DNA from: Rhodospirillaceae bacterium
GTDB taxonomy: Bacteria; Pseudomonadota; Gammaproteobacteria; Steroidobacterales; Rariloculaceae
Direction of reading: 5' to 3'
NCBI GenBank assembly: GCA_002718345.1
Contig: PBDA01000023.1
Location: forward strand, 18,321-82,320
Length of the DNA: 64,000 nt
Part shown: positions 45,996 through 54,495 of the stretch, piece by piece
How the letters are laid out: every line of letters starts with the position of its first letter
Numbering within the stretch: position 1 is the first letter of the stretch
Program-made: the position numbers and the translations under genes
The notes under the pieces: model-generated
The model's database searches: none
Seen by the model: the letters and a program-made list of their open reading frames with translations, nothing else
Told to the model about the DNA's origin: nothing

Positions 45996-46340
45996 GTGCC
46001 ACATTTTATGGCCTCAGCTGCAGTTATTGCTGCTTTCCCTGCCCGTGAAGTTGTCGTGGCAGTTTTGGGAACCATTTATGCTGTAGGTGTGAAGCTGATG
46101 AAAGTAGCCTATCGGAAAGACTAAGATCTGCGACTTGGGCGGACGGAAAGCCTGTATTTACACTACCAGCTGTTCTAGGACTACTTATCTTTTTTGCGTG
46201 GTGCCTGCAATGTGCAGGCCACATTAGCTGTCATTAAACGTGATACTAATACTTGGCGATGGCCCATTTTTGCATGGAGCTACATGACAACTTTGGGATA
46301 TTTAGGAGCACTAATAATTTTTCAACTTGGTAGTACTTAA
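45996..46340 (+). pseudogene. feoB: C-terminal remnant of feoB, frameshifted
   Basis: Directly after the feoA stop, translation gives MASAAVIAAFPAREVVVAVL GTIYAVG-type sequence (46008 onward), the end region of FeoB. The frame breaks near 46089 and continues as EADESSLSERLRSATWADG and then VFTLPAVLGLL...CLQC; it breaks again near 46214-46217 and resumes as ATLAVIKRDTNTW...ALIIFQLGST to the stop at 46338-46340. Only about 110 codons of a roughly 750-codon gene remain; the G domain and most membrane helices are gone. The two shifts cancel in phase, but the unshifted frame has a stop at 46122. The short minus-strand frame here is a shadow. Confidence 0.88.
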
Positions 46341-46363
46341 ATTCACCGACTAATATCCGATTA

Positions 46364-47341
46364 TTAAACTAGATATTCGCGCAATAAATCTTCCGAGACT
46401 TCCCATAATCTAGAAGCCATAGCCTGATCTTGCATGTTTTTATCAGGAACAGCAGGATTGCTATCAGCAAAATAGCACCCACTTATGCCTGTTAAGTTTT
46501 GATGAGTAGCTACATATACGCTTGTTGCTGCTCCTTCTTGAAGATCCTTTAAAAACAAATAGCCATATATACGAAATGCTAATTGCTGCCAGTTAGGAAG
46601 ATCTCTGGCTATATTTGTCTGAACAACTCCAGGATGTATCACATTTGAAGTTACTCCTGTTCCCAGGAGGCGTCTAGAAAGTTCTAATGAATGCAAACCA
46701 TTTGCCAGCTTGGAATGGCCATACGCTGTCTGGCGATCAAACCAAGAAGAACCAGACAAATCATTAAATTGAATACCATCCAATGGTGCAGATTGATGCG
46801 CTCTACTTCCTACAATGACTATTCTCCCATGGGGTGCCGCAATCAGTCGGTCTAATAACTGATTAACAAGTAAGTAATGTCCTAAATAATTGATTACAAA
46901 ATGCGCCTCAAGGCCATTTATCTGTTGAAGATCAGAAAAAATCGCTCCTGCATTACAAATAAGCATGTCAATAGGCACGCCCATATCTCTTACTTTGTTA
47001 GCACATGCCACTACTGAATTGAAATCAGAAAGCTCTAGAACTAATGGAGTAGTGGCCCCTTCAACAGTATCACACGCCCTACGGCCCTTCTCCTCTGTCC
47101 GAGCAGTGCCAAGGACATGTGCACCCCTTAAAGCAAGGACACGCATTGTTTCGTAACCAATACCAGAATTGACACCAGTAACTAAGGCTGTACGTCCCGT
47201 CAGATCGAGACCTGCTGTGACTTGTTCTGCGGTCGATACTCCATTAAACCGACTAATAACATCCTCACACGCTGCATGGCCAACCAAAGGGCTTAAAGCC
47301 CAAGATGAAGTTACCTGAAGAAATCTTCGTCTGCTATACAT
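46364..47341 (-). CDS. SDR-family oxidoreductase with Tat-like leader
   Basis: About 325 residues from ATG 47341 (the frame runs to 47371). The leader MYSRRRFLQVTSSWALS carries three arginines in a Tat-like setting, which is rare for an SDR and suggests export. The SDR core has TGVNSGIGYETM, ICNAGAIF, VGSRAHQS with the Ser and YGHSKLAN with Tyr and Lys, the pattern of the retinol dehydrogenase/protochlorophyllide reductase-like group. The C-terminal part ends in YFADSNPAVPD, also typical. Substrate unknown. Confidence 0.82.
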   Translation of the reverse strand: MYSRRRFLQVTSSWALSPLVGHAACEDVISRFNGVSTAEQVTAGLDLTGRTALVTGVNSGIGYETMRVLALRGAHVLGTARTEEKGRRACDTVEGATTPLVLELSDFNSVVACANKVRDMGVPIDMLICNAGAIFSDLQQINGLEAHFVINYLGHYLLVNQLLDRLIAAPHGRIVIVGSRAHQSAPLDGIQFNDLSGSSWFDRQTAYGHSKLANGLHSLELSRRLLGTGVTSNVIHPGVVQTNIARDLPNWQQLAFRIYGYLFLKDLQEGAATSVYVATHQNLTGISGCYFADSNPAVPDKNMQDQAMASRLWEVSEDLLREYLV

Positions 47342-47457
47342 AACCAAAGTCTGGTCGACATAGAGCTTCAAATCAAGAGAAAGATATAAACTCGACCCTC
47401 TGGCAATGATAGCTCTCTATCCTTAGACTACCCAGTGATATTTCAATGGAGTGAACA

Positions 47458-47718
47458 GTGGAACAAAATACGACTAAAAATAAGTACTGGCAAGAAAATC
47501 TAAAGCTTGTTGCTGGTTGTCTACTGGTTTGGCTCACGGTGTCCTTCGGATTCGGAATAATCCTATTAGAACCATTAAATCAAGTGCAATTCTTTGGTTT
47601 TGAACTTGGTTTCTGGTTTGCCCAACAGGGTTCAATTTTGTGCTTCGTTGGACTAATTTTTTATTATGCATGGCGCATGAATGGCCTTGATAAAAAACAT
47701 GATGTAGAAGAGGACTGA
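47458..47718 (+). CDS. DUF4212 small subunit of sodium:solute symporter
   Basis: An 86-residue membrane protein with two hydrophobic helices (about 17-37 and 54-74). The YWQENLKL start, and FGFELGFWFAQQGSI before the second helix, identify DUF4212, which is always found just before VC_2705-type sodium symporters. The start is GTG 47458 with GGAG seven bases upstream. The symporter gene begins 8 bp after its stop. Confidence 0.88.
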   Translation: MEQNTTKNKYWQENLKLVAGCLLVWLTVSFGFGIILLEPLNQVQFFGFELGFWFAQQGSILCFVGLIFYYAWRMNGLDKKHDVEED

Positions 47719-47726
47719 GAGCTGCC

Positions 47727-49481
47727 ATGGAACTTAAAACACTAACTTATCTCGTGGTCGGAGCAAGCTTCGTTCTATATATAGGCATTGCAATATGGTC
47801 AAGAGCTTCCGATACCGGGGACTTTTATGTAGCAGGCAAAGGCGTACACCCATTAGCAAATGGTATGGCAACAGCAGCGGATTGGATGTCAGCGGCATCA
47901 TTTATCTCGATGGCAGGGCTTATAGCATTCCTAGGCTATGACGGGTCAGTTTATCTTATGGGTTGGACAGGTGGTTATGTATTACTTGCCCTTTTGCTAG
48001 CTCCGTATCTCAGGAAGTTTGGCAAATTTACTGTCCCAGAATTTATAGGCGAACGCTATTACTCACGTGCTGCTCGTATTGTTGCGGTCATTTGTCTGAT
48101 TGTAATTTCATTTACCTACGTTGCGGGACAAATGCGGGGCGTTGGTATTGTGTTTTCAAGATTCCTAGAAGTACCTATTGGGCTTGGGTTAATTTTCGGC
48201 ATGGGTATTGTATTTGTCTATGCTGTTCTGGGTGGCATGAAAGGGATAACCTACACACAAATAGCCCAATACTGTGTTCTTATTTTTGCTTATACAGTAC
48301 CAGCAATCTTTATAGCCCTTCAATTAACAGGGACACCTATACCCCAGTTTGCCTTTGGAAGCACTATTCAGGGTGATTCGCTCTACCTTTTGGAAAAACT
48401 TGACCAAGTAGTAACAGCACTTGGGTTTGCGGCCTATACAGATGGCACAAAAGGCACGCTTGATATGTTTTGTATAACTGCAGCACTGATGATTGGTACT
48501 GCTGGACTGCCACACGTAATTGTGCGGTTTTTTACCGTGCCTAAAGTTCGTGATGCACGTTATTCAGCTGGATGGGCCCTATTTTTCATAGGGCTTCTTT
48601 ATCTCACGGCTCCTGCTGTCGGATCAATGGCACGATTAAATCTCACACAAACGATTCAGACGGGAAGCGTCGGTACAGAAACAGGAAATCTTGCTTATGA
48701 AGAGCGACCAGATTGGTTCCGAACATGGGAAGGCACAGGCCTTCTTCAGTTTACCGATAGGAATGGGGATGGGCGTATTCAGTACTATAATGACCAAAAC
48801 CCTGAATTCACAAACCAAGCAGAATCATATGGCTGGAAAGGCAATGAACTTACAGTTGACCCTGATATCTTAGTACTTGCTAATCCTGAAATAGCCATGC
48901 TACCAGACTGGGTGATTGCACTTGTAGCAGCGGGCGGAATAGCTGCAGCATTATCTACAGCAGCAGGACTACTGCTTGTAATATCTGCGGCAATATCCCA
49001 TGACCTACTCAAAGGGGTATTAATGCCCCATATCTCGGAACGAAAAGAACTACTCGCTGGGCGCATCTCAGCTGCAGTTGCGATTGTTATCGCAGGATTC
49101 CTTGGATATTACCCGCCTGCCTTCGTTGCTCAAGTTGTAGCATTTGCTTTTGGGCTTGCTGCGGCGTCACTGTTTCCACCTATATTGCTAGGTATTTTCT
49201 ATAAACGTGTAAATAAAGAAGGTGCAATAGCTGGAATGATTACAGGGTTAGTATTTACCTATGGATATATTGAGTATTTTAAAGGGCTATTTCTGCGCTG
49301 GGCAGGCGCTCCATGGGCTGAGGATGTTGCTGAGAACTGGCTCTTTGGAATCTCACCGGAAGGCATTGGAGCAGTCGGTGCACTTTTAAATCTCGGAATT
49401 GCAATTATTGTCAGCAAAATGACCGCTCCACCACCAGCTAGAATTGGAGAACTCGTTGATCATATTAGACACCCCCGCTAA
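47727..49481 (+). CDS. Sodium:solute symporter (VC_2705/ActP-like)
   Basis: A 584-residue member of the SSS family with about 13 membrane helices. SRASDTGDFYVAGKGVHPLANGMATAADWMSAASFISMAG is the conserved beginning (residues 25-65), followed by GGMKGITYTQIAQY and GTAGLPHVIVRFFTVP. A soluble loop near residue 330-350 has DRNGDGRIQYYND, which looks like an EF-hand calcium loop apart from the last position. SSS relatives of this type take up acetate and other small carboxylates with sodium. The DUF4212 partner is upstream. Confidence 0.9.
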   Translation: MELKTLTYLVVGASFVLYIGIAIWSRASDTGDFYVAGKGVHPLANGMATAADWMSAASFISMAGLIAFLGYDGSVYLMGWTGGYVLLALLLAPYLRKFGKFTVPEFIGERYYSRAARIVAVICLIVISFTYVAGQMRGVGIVFSRFLEVPIGLGLIFGMGIVFVYAVLGGMKGITYTQIAQYCVLIFAYTVPAIFIALQLTGTPIPQFAFGSTIQGDSLYLLEKLDQVVTALGFAAYTDGTKGTLDMFCITAALMIGTAGLPHVIVRFFTVPKVRDARYSAGWALFFIGLLYLTAPAVGSMARLNLTQTIQTGSVGTETGNLAYEERPDWFRTWEGTGLLQFTDRNGDGRIQYYNDQNPEFTNQAESYGWKGNELTVDPDILVLANPEIAMLPDWVIALVAAGGIAAALSTAAGLLLVISAAISHDLLKGVLMPHISERKELLAGRISAAVAIVIAGFLGYYPPAFVAQVVAFAFGLAAASLFPPILLGIFYKRVNKEGAIAGMITGLVFTYGYIEYFKGLFLRWAGAPWAEDVAENWLFGISPEGIGAVGALLNLGIAIIVSKMTAPPPARIGELVDHIRHPR

Positions 49482-49917
49482 AGCTGCTCTAAAACTAACC
49501 ATTTTGCTTGCTAACAGTCCACAGTTCCTGTGGATAAGTCTGTGGAAAATACATGGAGTAAGAGACTTGTTATCTGATAGCACCTAGGTTTTTATTAAAT
49601 TGATCAAAAAACCGCCAAAATATTGTTTTCTAAAATAAACAAGTACTTACAATGTTTTTTCATAGCAATAGAATAAAAAATGAATGCAACCCCGGACTTT
49701 TATAGTAAAGAAAAATTAACTTCCTAAAAATGTGGAAAATTAGAAAGTATGGGTTTTATCAAAGATAGCAATCGTAGACAATTTTTTTAACAATTTTGTT
49801 GTTAATATTGGTCCATGCTAATTTTAATTAGAGATAAAGCTGCTCTTATAATGAAGGTCATGTATTCTTAGTGGTAAGCCTAATTAGCATAATTAAAAAA
49901 ACATCAGGGAGTTCTGT
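49482..49917. other. 436-bp AT-rich gap with DnaA-box cluster
   Basis: Non-coding and AT-rich, most strongly from about 49590 to 49900. Three sites match the DnaA box TTWTNCACA read on the minus strand: TGTGGATAA (49529-49537, the perfect TTATCCACA), TGTGGAAAA (49541-49549) and TGTGGAAAA (49731-49739). TCCACAG/CTGTGGA (49518-49534) also forms a 7-bp inverted repeat with a three-base loop. By chance such sites should occur far less than once in this length. It could be an origin, a DnaA titration site or a DnaA-controlled promoter for 49918. Only one GATC was noticed. AGGGAG before 49918 is a normal ribosome binding site. Confidence 0.6.
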
Positions 49918-50607
49918 ATGAACCGCGTCTTAATTTCATCAGTTTTTTTATTTGGCATTTTATTAACTGGATGTGAGCCTGAGCAAAATGTGTCCACTGG
50001 AAGTGCTCAAGAAAAAATTTTTCCTGAAACTTCAGCTACGGTAATGCCAAGTCCATATGAGGCTCAAACAACAACACAAGCCTCTTTATTGAGCGAGCCT
50101 AATTGGGCAATCCTATTTGCAGGTCATGACTTGGATAGTTTCAATTCAGTAGGTGATGCTGAGTGGAATATCATTGATGACTATGTTGAGGCTTCTGGCA
50201 ATGTTAGGTCTTTTTTAGTTACAAAAGGGCATTACACAAACTTTCTACTTCATGCTGAATTCTGGCCAGGCCCTGGCACTAACAGTGGAATATTTATCCG
50301 AAATGATGATCCTGATGTCATAACAGCTGAGGGCGGATACGAGATAAACATAAGAGATCTCAATGAAGAAAACCCACAAAATCAAACGGGCTCAATTGTA
50401 AATCATGTACCGCCCGCTTCTAATTTCTTAAGTGAGAATCAATGGAACACCTATCAAATAGAAGCTCAAGGCGATAGGATCTTGGTCCGCTTGAACGATA
50501 CTGTTTCAGTTGACGCCGAACTTGAGGCACATCAAAGTGGCCCCATAGCTTTTCAGATTAATGGGGGTCTCATTAGATGGCGAAATATAAGGATAAGGCC
50601 TCTTTAA
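49918..50607 (+). CDS. DUF1080 (3-keto-disaccharide hydrolase-like) lipoprotein
   Basis: A 229-residue lipoprotein (LTGC lipobox, Cys near residue 19). From about residue 60 it has the DUF1080 jelly-roll: NWAILFAGHDLDSFN, AEWNIIDDYVEA, a NFLLHAEFWPGPGTNSGIFIR block, GYEINIRD, and the closing SGPIAFQINGGLIRWRNIRIRPL. Members bind or cleave glycans, some as 3-keto-glucoside hydrolases. AGGGAG lies before the ATG. The cupin gene follows 31 bp downstream; whether they work together is unclear. Confidence 0.85.
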   Translation: MNRVLISSVFLFGILLTGCEPEQNVSTGSAQEKIFPETSATVMPSPYEAQTTTQASLLSEPNWAILFAGHDLDSFNSVGDAEWNIIDDYVEASGNVRSFLVTKGHYTNFLLHAEFWPGPGTNSGIFIRNDDPDVITAEGGYEINIRDLNEENPQNQTGSIVNHVPPASNFLSENQWNTYQIEAQGDRILVRLNDTVSVDAELEAHQSGPIAFQINGGLIRWRNIRIRPL

Positions 50608-50638
50608 ATTAAATCATTAGAACTATTGGAACTGCAAA

Positions 50639-51223
50639 ATGAATGATAGGATTTTTCCTCTAAGGGAATTCGTATCGAAGATGACACATGCAGTTTCCAT
50701 GCATTCTACTGAGAAAAAACTTCTACCAATTTGTGCAGAATTACTTAAATCATTGATATCGAGAGATGAATGGCTGCCTGATGAATATGCTATTGATGAT
50801 CCAGATCAATATTGTCAGTACTTACTTCACTGCGATCCCCTAGAGCGATTCTCGGTAGTCAGTTTTGTATGGAGCGGAGGTCAGTATACTCCTATACATA
50901 ATCATCAGACTTGGGGTGTGGTTGGTGTATTGCGTGGCATTGAGGAGTCCACTCAGTTCGAACACGATAATTTAAATAAAAAACTTATTCAAGGAGAAAC
51001 TATTAGGCTTAAGCCTGGTGAAATAGATCAGTTTTCTCCAAAACTAGGTGATATCCATCAAGTAAAAAATCCACTTAATGGCGAATGCTCCATTTCTATT
51101 CACGTCTACGGAGGAAACATAGGAAAAATAAAGCGCCAAGTTTTTGACAAAGAGACAGGCAAAACTAAGGAATTTGTAAGTGGTTATAGCTCAACAACAA
51201 TTCCAAATTTATGGAACTATTAA
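50639..51223 (+). CDS. Cysteine dioxygenase-like cupin
   Basis: A 194-residue thiol dioxygenase of the cysteine dioxygenase family. The iron ligands appear as His-x-His in PIHNHQTWGVVGVLRG and a third His in SISIHVYGG. Bacterial members oxidise cysteine or 3-mercaptopropionate to the sulfinic acid with O2. The Cys of the Cys-Tyr crosslink in mammalian CDO cannot be placed. GGA sits before the ATG. It may share the transcript of the DUF1080 gene. Confidence 0.82.
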   Translation: MNDRIFPLREFVSKMTHAVSMHSTEKKLLPICAELLKSLISRDEWLPDEYAIDDPDQYCQYLLHCDPLERFSVVSFVWSGGQYTPIHNHQTWGVVGVLRGIEESTQFEHDNLNKKLIQGETIRLKPGEIDQFSPKLGDIHQVKNPLNGECSISIHVYGGNIGKIKRQVFDKETGKTKEFVSGYSSTTIPNLWNY

Positions 51224-51309
51224 ATACTCCTGTATTTTTCTCTAGAATTTTTGTTGCTTACTATTGGAACCCTAATTAAAAAATAAAATGTTCCCAGTAA
51301 GTAAGTCAA

Positions 51310-51525
51310 TTATTTTCCACCCCATTTTTCAACATAGGCTTTATCCGCTGACTGTTGAACTTTTGTATGACGCTTAGACAAAAGAAGACTATCTGGAGAA
51401 CAAACTCTAGCCCTTATTAGACCAAGATCGCTAGCAGCATCAAAAATACTTGGATACCAAGTTCTCCAATTTGGAAGTAGTTTTTCTATTTGCTCAAGAA
51501 GACTAGCAGCTTGCGTGTTTTTCAT
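51310..51525 (-). CDS. Small hypothetical protein after AI-2E exporter
   Basis: A 71-residue soluble protein rich in Lys and Ser, starting two bases after the stop of the exporter gene (TAAACATG), which argues that it is expressed with it. SLLEQIEKLLPNWRTWYPSI and DAASDLGLIRARV suggest two helices. No recognisable domain. It is convergent with the cupin gene at 50639, from which it is separated by 86 bp. Confidence 0.5.
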   Translation of the reverse strand: MKNTQAASLLEQIEKLLPNWRTWYPSIFDAASDLGLIRARVCSPDSLLLSKRHTKVQQSADKAYVEKWGGK

Positions 51526-51527
51526 GT

Positions 51528-52562
51528 TTAAGTCTTTCTATCTGTAGTACTTAATAATGCCGCTATAGAAGAAGTTTTCTCGCTAGACTCTAGGGCAATT
51601 TTAGCTGTCATAGTCAGTGGAACAGACAAAATCATACCCACTGGCCCAAAAATCCATCCCCAAAAAACCAAAGATAAGAAAACAACTAATGTTGAGAGCC
51701 CTAATCCTCGTCCCATAACCCTAGGTTCAATCACCCCGCCAATAGTCATATTAATCAAAAAATAACCCGCTCCTATCATGAGTGCCTGTAATAAGCTAAG
51801 TTGTATTAATGCTATAAATACAGCTGGAATTGCTGCTATCAGTGATCCAATGCTAGGCACATAGTTCAATAAGAAAGCGAGAAGTCCCCAAAGAATGGGG
51901 AAGTCTAGCCCAAACATACCAGTAAGCAGCCCAACACAAAGACCTGTTACAAGACTAGTTAATGTTTTGATTCCCAAATATCTCTGCAAACTCTGGGTAA
52001 ATCGCTTGAAATATCCAGAATCACCCTCACCCTGCGCAGAACGCATCACAAGGTGCACTTTAGCGGGTAAAGTTGATGTCTCTAGCAAGATAAAAATTAC
52101 GGTAAACATAATCAGAAAGAAACTTGCTAGAAGCCCCTGTAAAGCATTAAGAAGGTTTGCTGCAAACCCCATAGCAGCTCCAGGTTGAATCCCTTCTACC
52201 AACCGGCCTACACTAATCTCCTGACCAAAAAAAGCCGCAAAATCCGTAAGCCTCTCATTCAGTCTTTCCTCGTAAAATGGTAGTCGATCGTTAAATGCTC
52301 CTATAGAACCGCCAACAAAAGTGCCGGCTAGAATTACTAACCCAAGAATAAGGATAATGACTATTGTTACAGCAAGTCCTGTTGGTAAGCGGCGCTGCTC
52401 GAGATATTTAGTTGCAGGTACGCATAATATCGAGATAAAAATCGCTACAAGTAGAGGGACCAAAATGACCCTTGCTGCTTGCATGGCAAATATAACCGCA
52501 ATAAAGGCAATAATTGAGGCGCTAATTGTTAATGAAGAGCGTGACTGTTTTTGATGTTCTAT
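51528..52562 (-). CDS. AI-2E/PerM-family exporter, probable non-AUG start
   Basis: The first ATG is at 52484 (318 residues), but the frame upstream remains open to 52574 and codes 26 more residues, including SSLTISASIIAFIAVIFA, which joins MQAARVILVPLLVAIF as the usual first membrane segments of the family. A GAGGAG at 52571-52576 sits eight bases before an ATA at 52562-52560, with ATT at 52568-52566 the alternative; no ATG, GTG or TTG exists there. Later NYVPSIGSLIAAIPAVFIAL and GRGLGLSTLVVFLSLVFWGWIFGPVGM are family marks. It may export autoinducer-2 or other small solutes. Confidence 0.8.
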   Translation of the reverse strand: MEHQKQSRSSLTISASIIAFIAVIFAMQAARVILVPLLVAIFISILCVPATKYLEQRRLPTGLAVTIVIILILGLVILAGTFVGGSIGAFNDRLPFYEERLNERLTDFAAFFGQEISVGRLVEGIQPGAAMGFAANLLNALQGLLASFFLIMFTVIFILLETSTLPAKVHLVMRSAQGEGDSGYFKRFTQSLQRYLGIKTLTSLVTGLCVGLLTGMFGLDFPILWGLLAFLLNYVPSIGSLIAAIPAVFIALIQLSLLQALMIGAGYFLINMTIGGVIEPRVMGRGLGLSTLVVFLSLVFWGWIFGPVGMILSVPLTMTAKIALESSEKTSSIAALLSTTDRKT

Positions 52563-52657
52563 GAGAATTTCTCCTCAAATAAGTTCTGTTAACTTTAACT
52601 CCAAGTTCCCTTAGACCCAACCCCTGAATTACCAACTAGACTTGCATTCAGTACCAA

Positions 52658-53839
52658 TCACTGCGACCTATAATAATCCATGAGAATATTAGCAACTTCT
52701 GGCCTAGAAAACTCAGCAGGAAGCTCAATACCTTGACTTAATAGCTCACGAACTCTTGTCCCGGACAAAATAATATAGTCATCTGGACCATGATCTGTCA
52801 CTTCACGCATCATGACAACGCGATTAAGCTTCTTAGAATATGCTGCGTGATCCGCCGCGAAAATTTCAATGTCTAGTGAGTTTTTGGGAATTTCTTCAAA
52901 AATGGTCTGAGCATCAAATCCGCCATAATAATTTCCAACGCCAGCATGATCACGTCCCACTATTAAATGACTAGCTCCCATATTTTGACGAAAAAGTGCG
53001 TGCAAAAGAGCTTCCCTAGGACCTGCATACAACATATCAAAACCATAGCCATTAACAATCACGGTATTAGCTGGAAAATAAAGCTCTACCATTTTACGGA
53101 TACACGAGTCTCTAACTGATGCTGGAATATCTCCTTGCTTTAATTTTCCAAGAAGCATATGAATAACAAGACCGTCAGCATTAAGTCTCTCCATAGCTGT
53201 ACTACAAAGCTCTTCATGAGCTCGATGCATCGGATTACGCGTTTGAAATGCAACCACAGTTTTCCAGTTAAGCTCAAAAATCTCTTTACGAATCTCTACG
53301 GCAGTCCTAAATGTTCCTCTAAATTCCGACTCAAAGTAACTAAAATTTAATACCTGTAAAGATCCAGAAACACAGTATCTCCCCAACGATTTAAATACAT
53401 ACACGCCTGGATGATTACTATCAAGTGTTCCATATACTTTCTCTGTGATGTTATTTATATGTTCAGTCGATAGAAACTCAATATTTTTAATGTCCATTAT
53501 GGCAAGCACAGGATTCCCAATGATATTAGGATCGCGAAGGGCAATTCTATTAGCGCCTTTAATTTTATCGATACTATCTGTCAAATTAAATATTGGCACT
53601 GGCCAAAAAAGACCGTCTGACGTATGCATTGACTCTGCAACGCAAATTGCATCATCCAATGACATAAAACCTTCTAAGGGAGTAAAGTAGCCGCCACCTA
53701 GCATCACAACATTTGCAGCAGCAGCAGAATTGATAAGCAAGTCTGGTAGTTCTTCTGCCTCCTCTAAAAGATTCTTTCTTATATGATCATCATCAACGTA
53801 TAGCGGTTTCAAAACTGATGACCCATGAGGTTTAATCAT
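52658..53839 (-). CDS. sat: Sulfate adenylyltransferase (ATP sulfurylase), single-chain
   Basis: A 393-residue homo-oligomer-type ATP sulfurylase making adenylyl sulfate from ATP and sulfate. The two catalytic motifs are intact: AFQTRNPMHRAHEE (197-210) and VGRDHAGVGNYYG (294-306). The N-terminal PUA-like domain has GGYFTPLEGFMS. It lacks a fused kinase domain; cysC is 46 bp upstream in the same operon. AGGAG precedes the ATG at 53839. No APS or sulfite reductase gene is present in the window, so a role in making PAPS is more likely than assimilation or dissimilation (inference). Confidence 0.93.
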   Translation of the reverse strand: MIKPHGSSVLKPLYVDDDHIRKNLLEEAEELPDLLINSAAAANVVMLGGGYFTPLEGFMSLDDAICVAESMHTSDGLFWPVPIFNLTDSIDKIKGANRIALRDPNIIGNPVLAIMDIKNIEFLSTEHINNITEKVYGTLDSNHPGVYVFKSLGRYCVSGSLQVLNFSYFESEFRGTFRTAVEIRKEIFELNWKTVVAFQTRNPMHRAHEELCSTAMERLNADGLVIHMLLGKLKQGDIPASVRDSCIRKMVELYFPANTVIVNGYGFDMLYAGPREALLHALFRQNMGASHLIVGRDHAGVGNYYGGFDAQTIFEEIPKNSLDIEIFAADHAAYSKKLNRVVMMREVTDHGPDDYIILSGTRVRELLSQGIELPAEFSRPEVANILMDYYRSQ

Positions 53840-53885
53840 TAGTTAACTCCTAGACTTTCTAGGCTCAGCGTTTATCTTATCTCTT

Positions 53886-54452
53886 TTAATCTTCATCTAA
53901 ACGGGAAGCACAAATAATTTGATGATACTCAAAATATTCAATAACAATTGCAATTTCCTCTTCTAATGTAGACATATCTGTTTTTAAATGTATATCTGGT
54001 TTTTCTGGTGGTTCATAAGGATCATCAATCCCAGTAAAGTGTTTAATTTCTCCTTTACGAGCTTTTTCATACAGTCTCTTAGGATCCCTTTTTTCTGCTT
54101 CAGAAAGAGAACAATCTACAAACACTTCTATAAATTTGAGGTTCGAAGATTCATGCAAATTCCTTACTTCATTCCGGTGTGCTCTATATGGACTTATAAT
54201 GCTTGAAAGAACAATAAAACCCGCTTCAGAAAAAAACTTAGTTATTTCCCCAACCCGTCTAACATTTTCTCTACGATCCCTTTCTGAAAACCCTAAGTCT
54301 TTACTTATACCAAGCCGAATATTGTCACTATCAAGACGATAAACACGGTTATATCTTTCAACAAGCATGCTCTCTAAAGCTATGGCTATTGTGGTTTTAC
54401 CGCTACCGGATAAACCCGTAAACCAAATGGTTGCTCCTTTGTATTTGGTCAT
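53886..54452 (-). CDS. cysC: Adenylylsulfate kinase
   Basis: About 188 residues from ATG 54452 (the frame also has a TTG at 54458). The P-loop GLSGSGKTT is at residues 13-21. LDSDNIRLGISKDLGFSERDRRENVRR is the APS-binding region, with Ser where most CysC have Gly in LDGDN. A DDPYEPPEKPDIHL segment follows. It phosphorylates adenylyl sulfate to PAPS, the donor for sulfotransferases. It lies between the malonyl transacylase-like gene and sat. Confidence 0.92.
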   Translation of the reverse strand: MTKYKGATIWFTGLSGSGKTTIAIALESMLVERYNRVYRLDSDNIRLGISKDLGFSERDRRENVRRVGEITKFFSEAGFIVLSSIISPYRAHRNEVRNLHESSNLKFIEVFVDCSLSEAEKRDPKRLYEKARKGEIKHFTGIDDPYEPPEKPDIHLKTDMSTLEEEIAIVIEYFEYHQIICASRLDED

Positions 54453-54495
54453 ACTCAAAAAAGTAAAAAATAAATAATAGCGCTAACTTCTATAG

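Noticed and set aside
46024..46224. Minus-strand open frame across the feoB remnant
   Set aside because: The plus strand clearly encodes FeoB fragments; the antisense frame has no family features.
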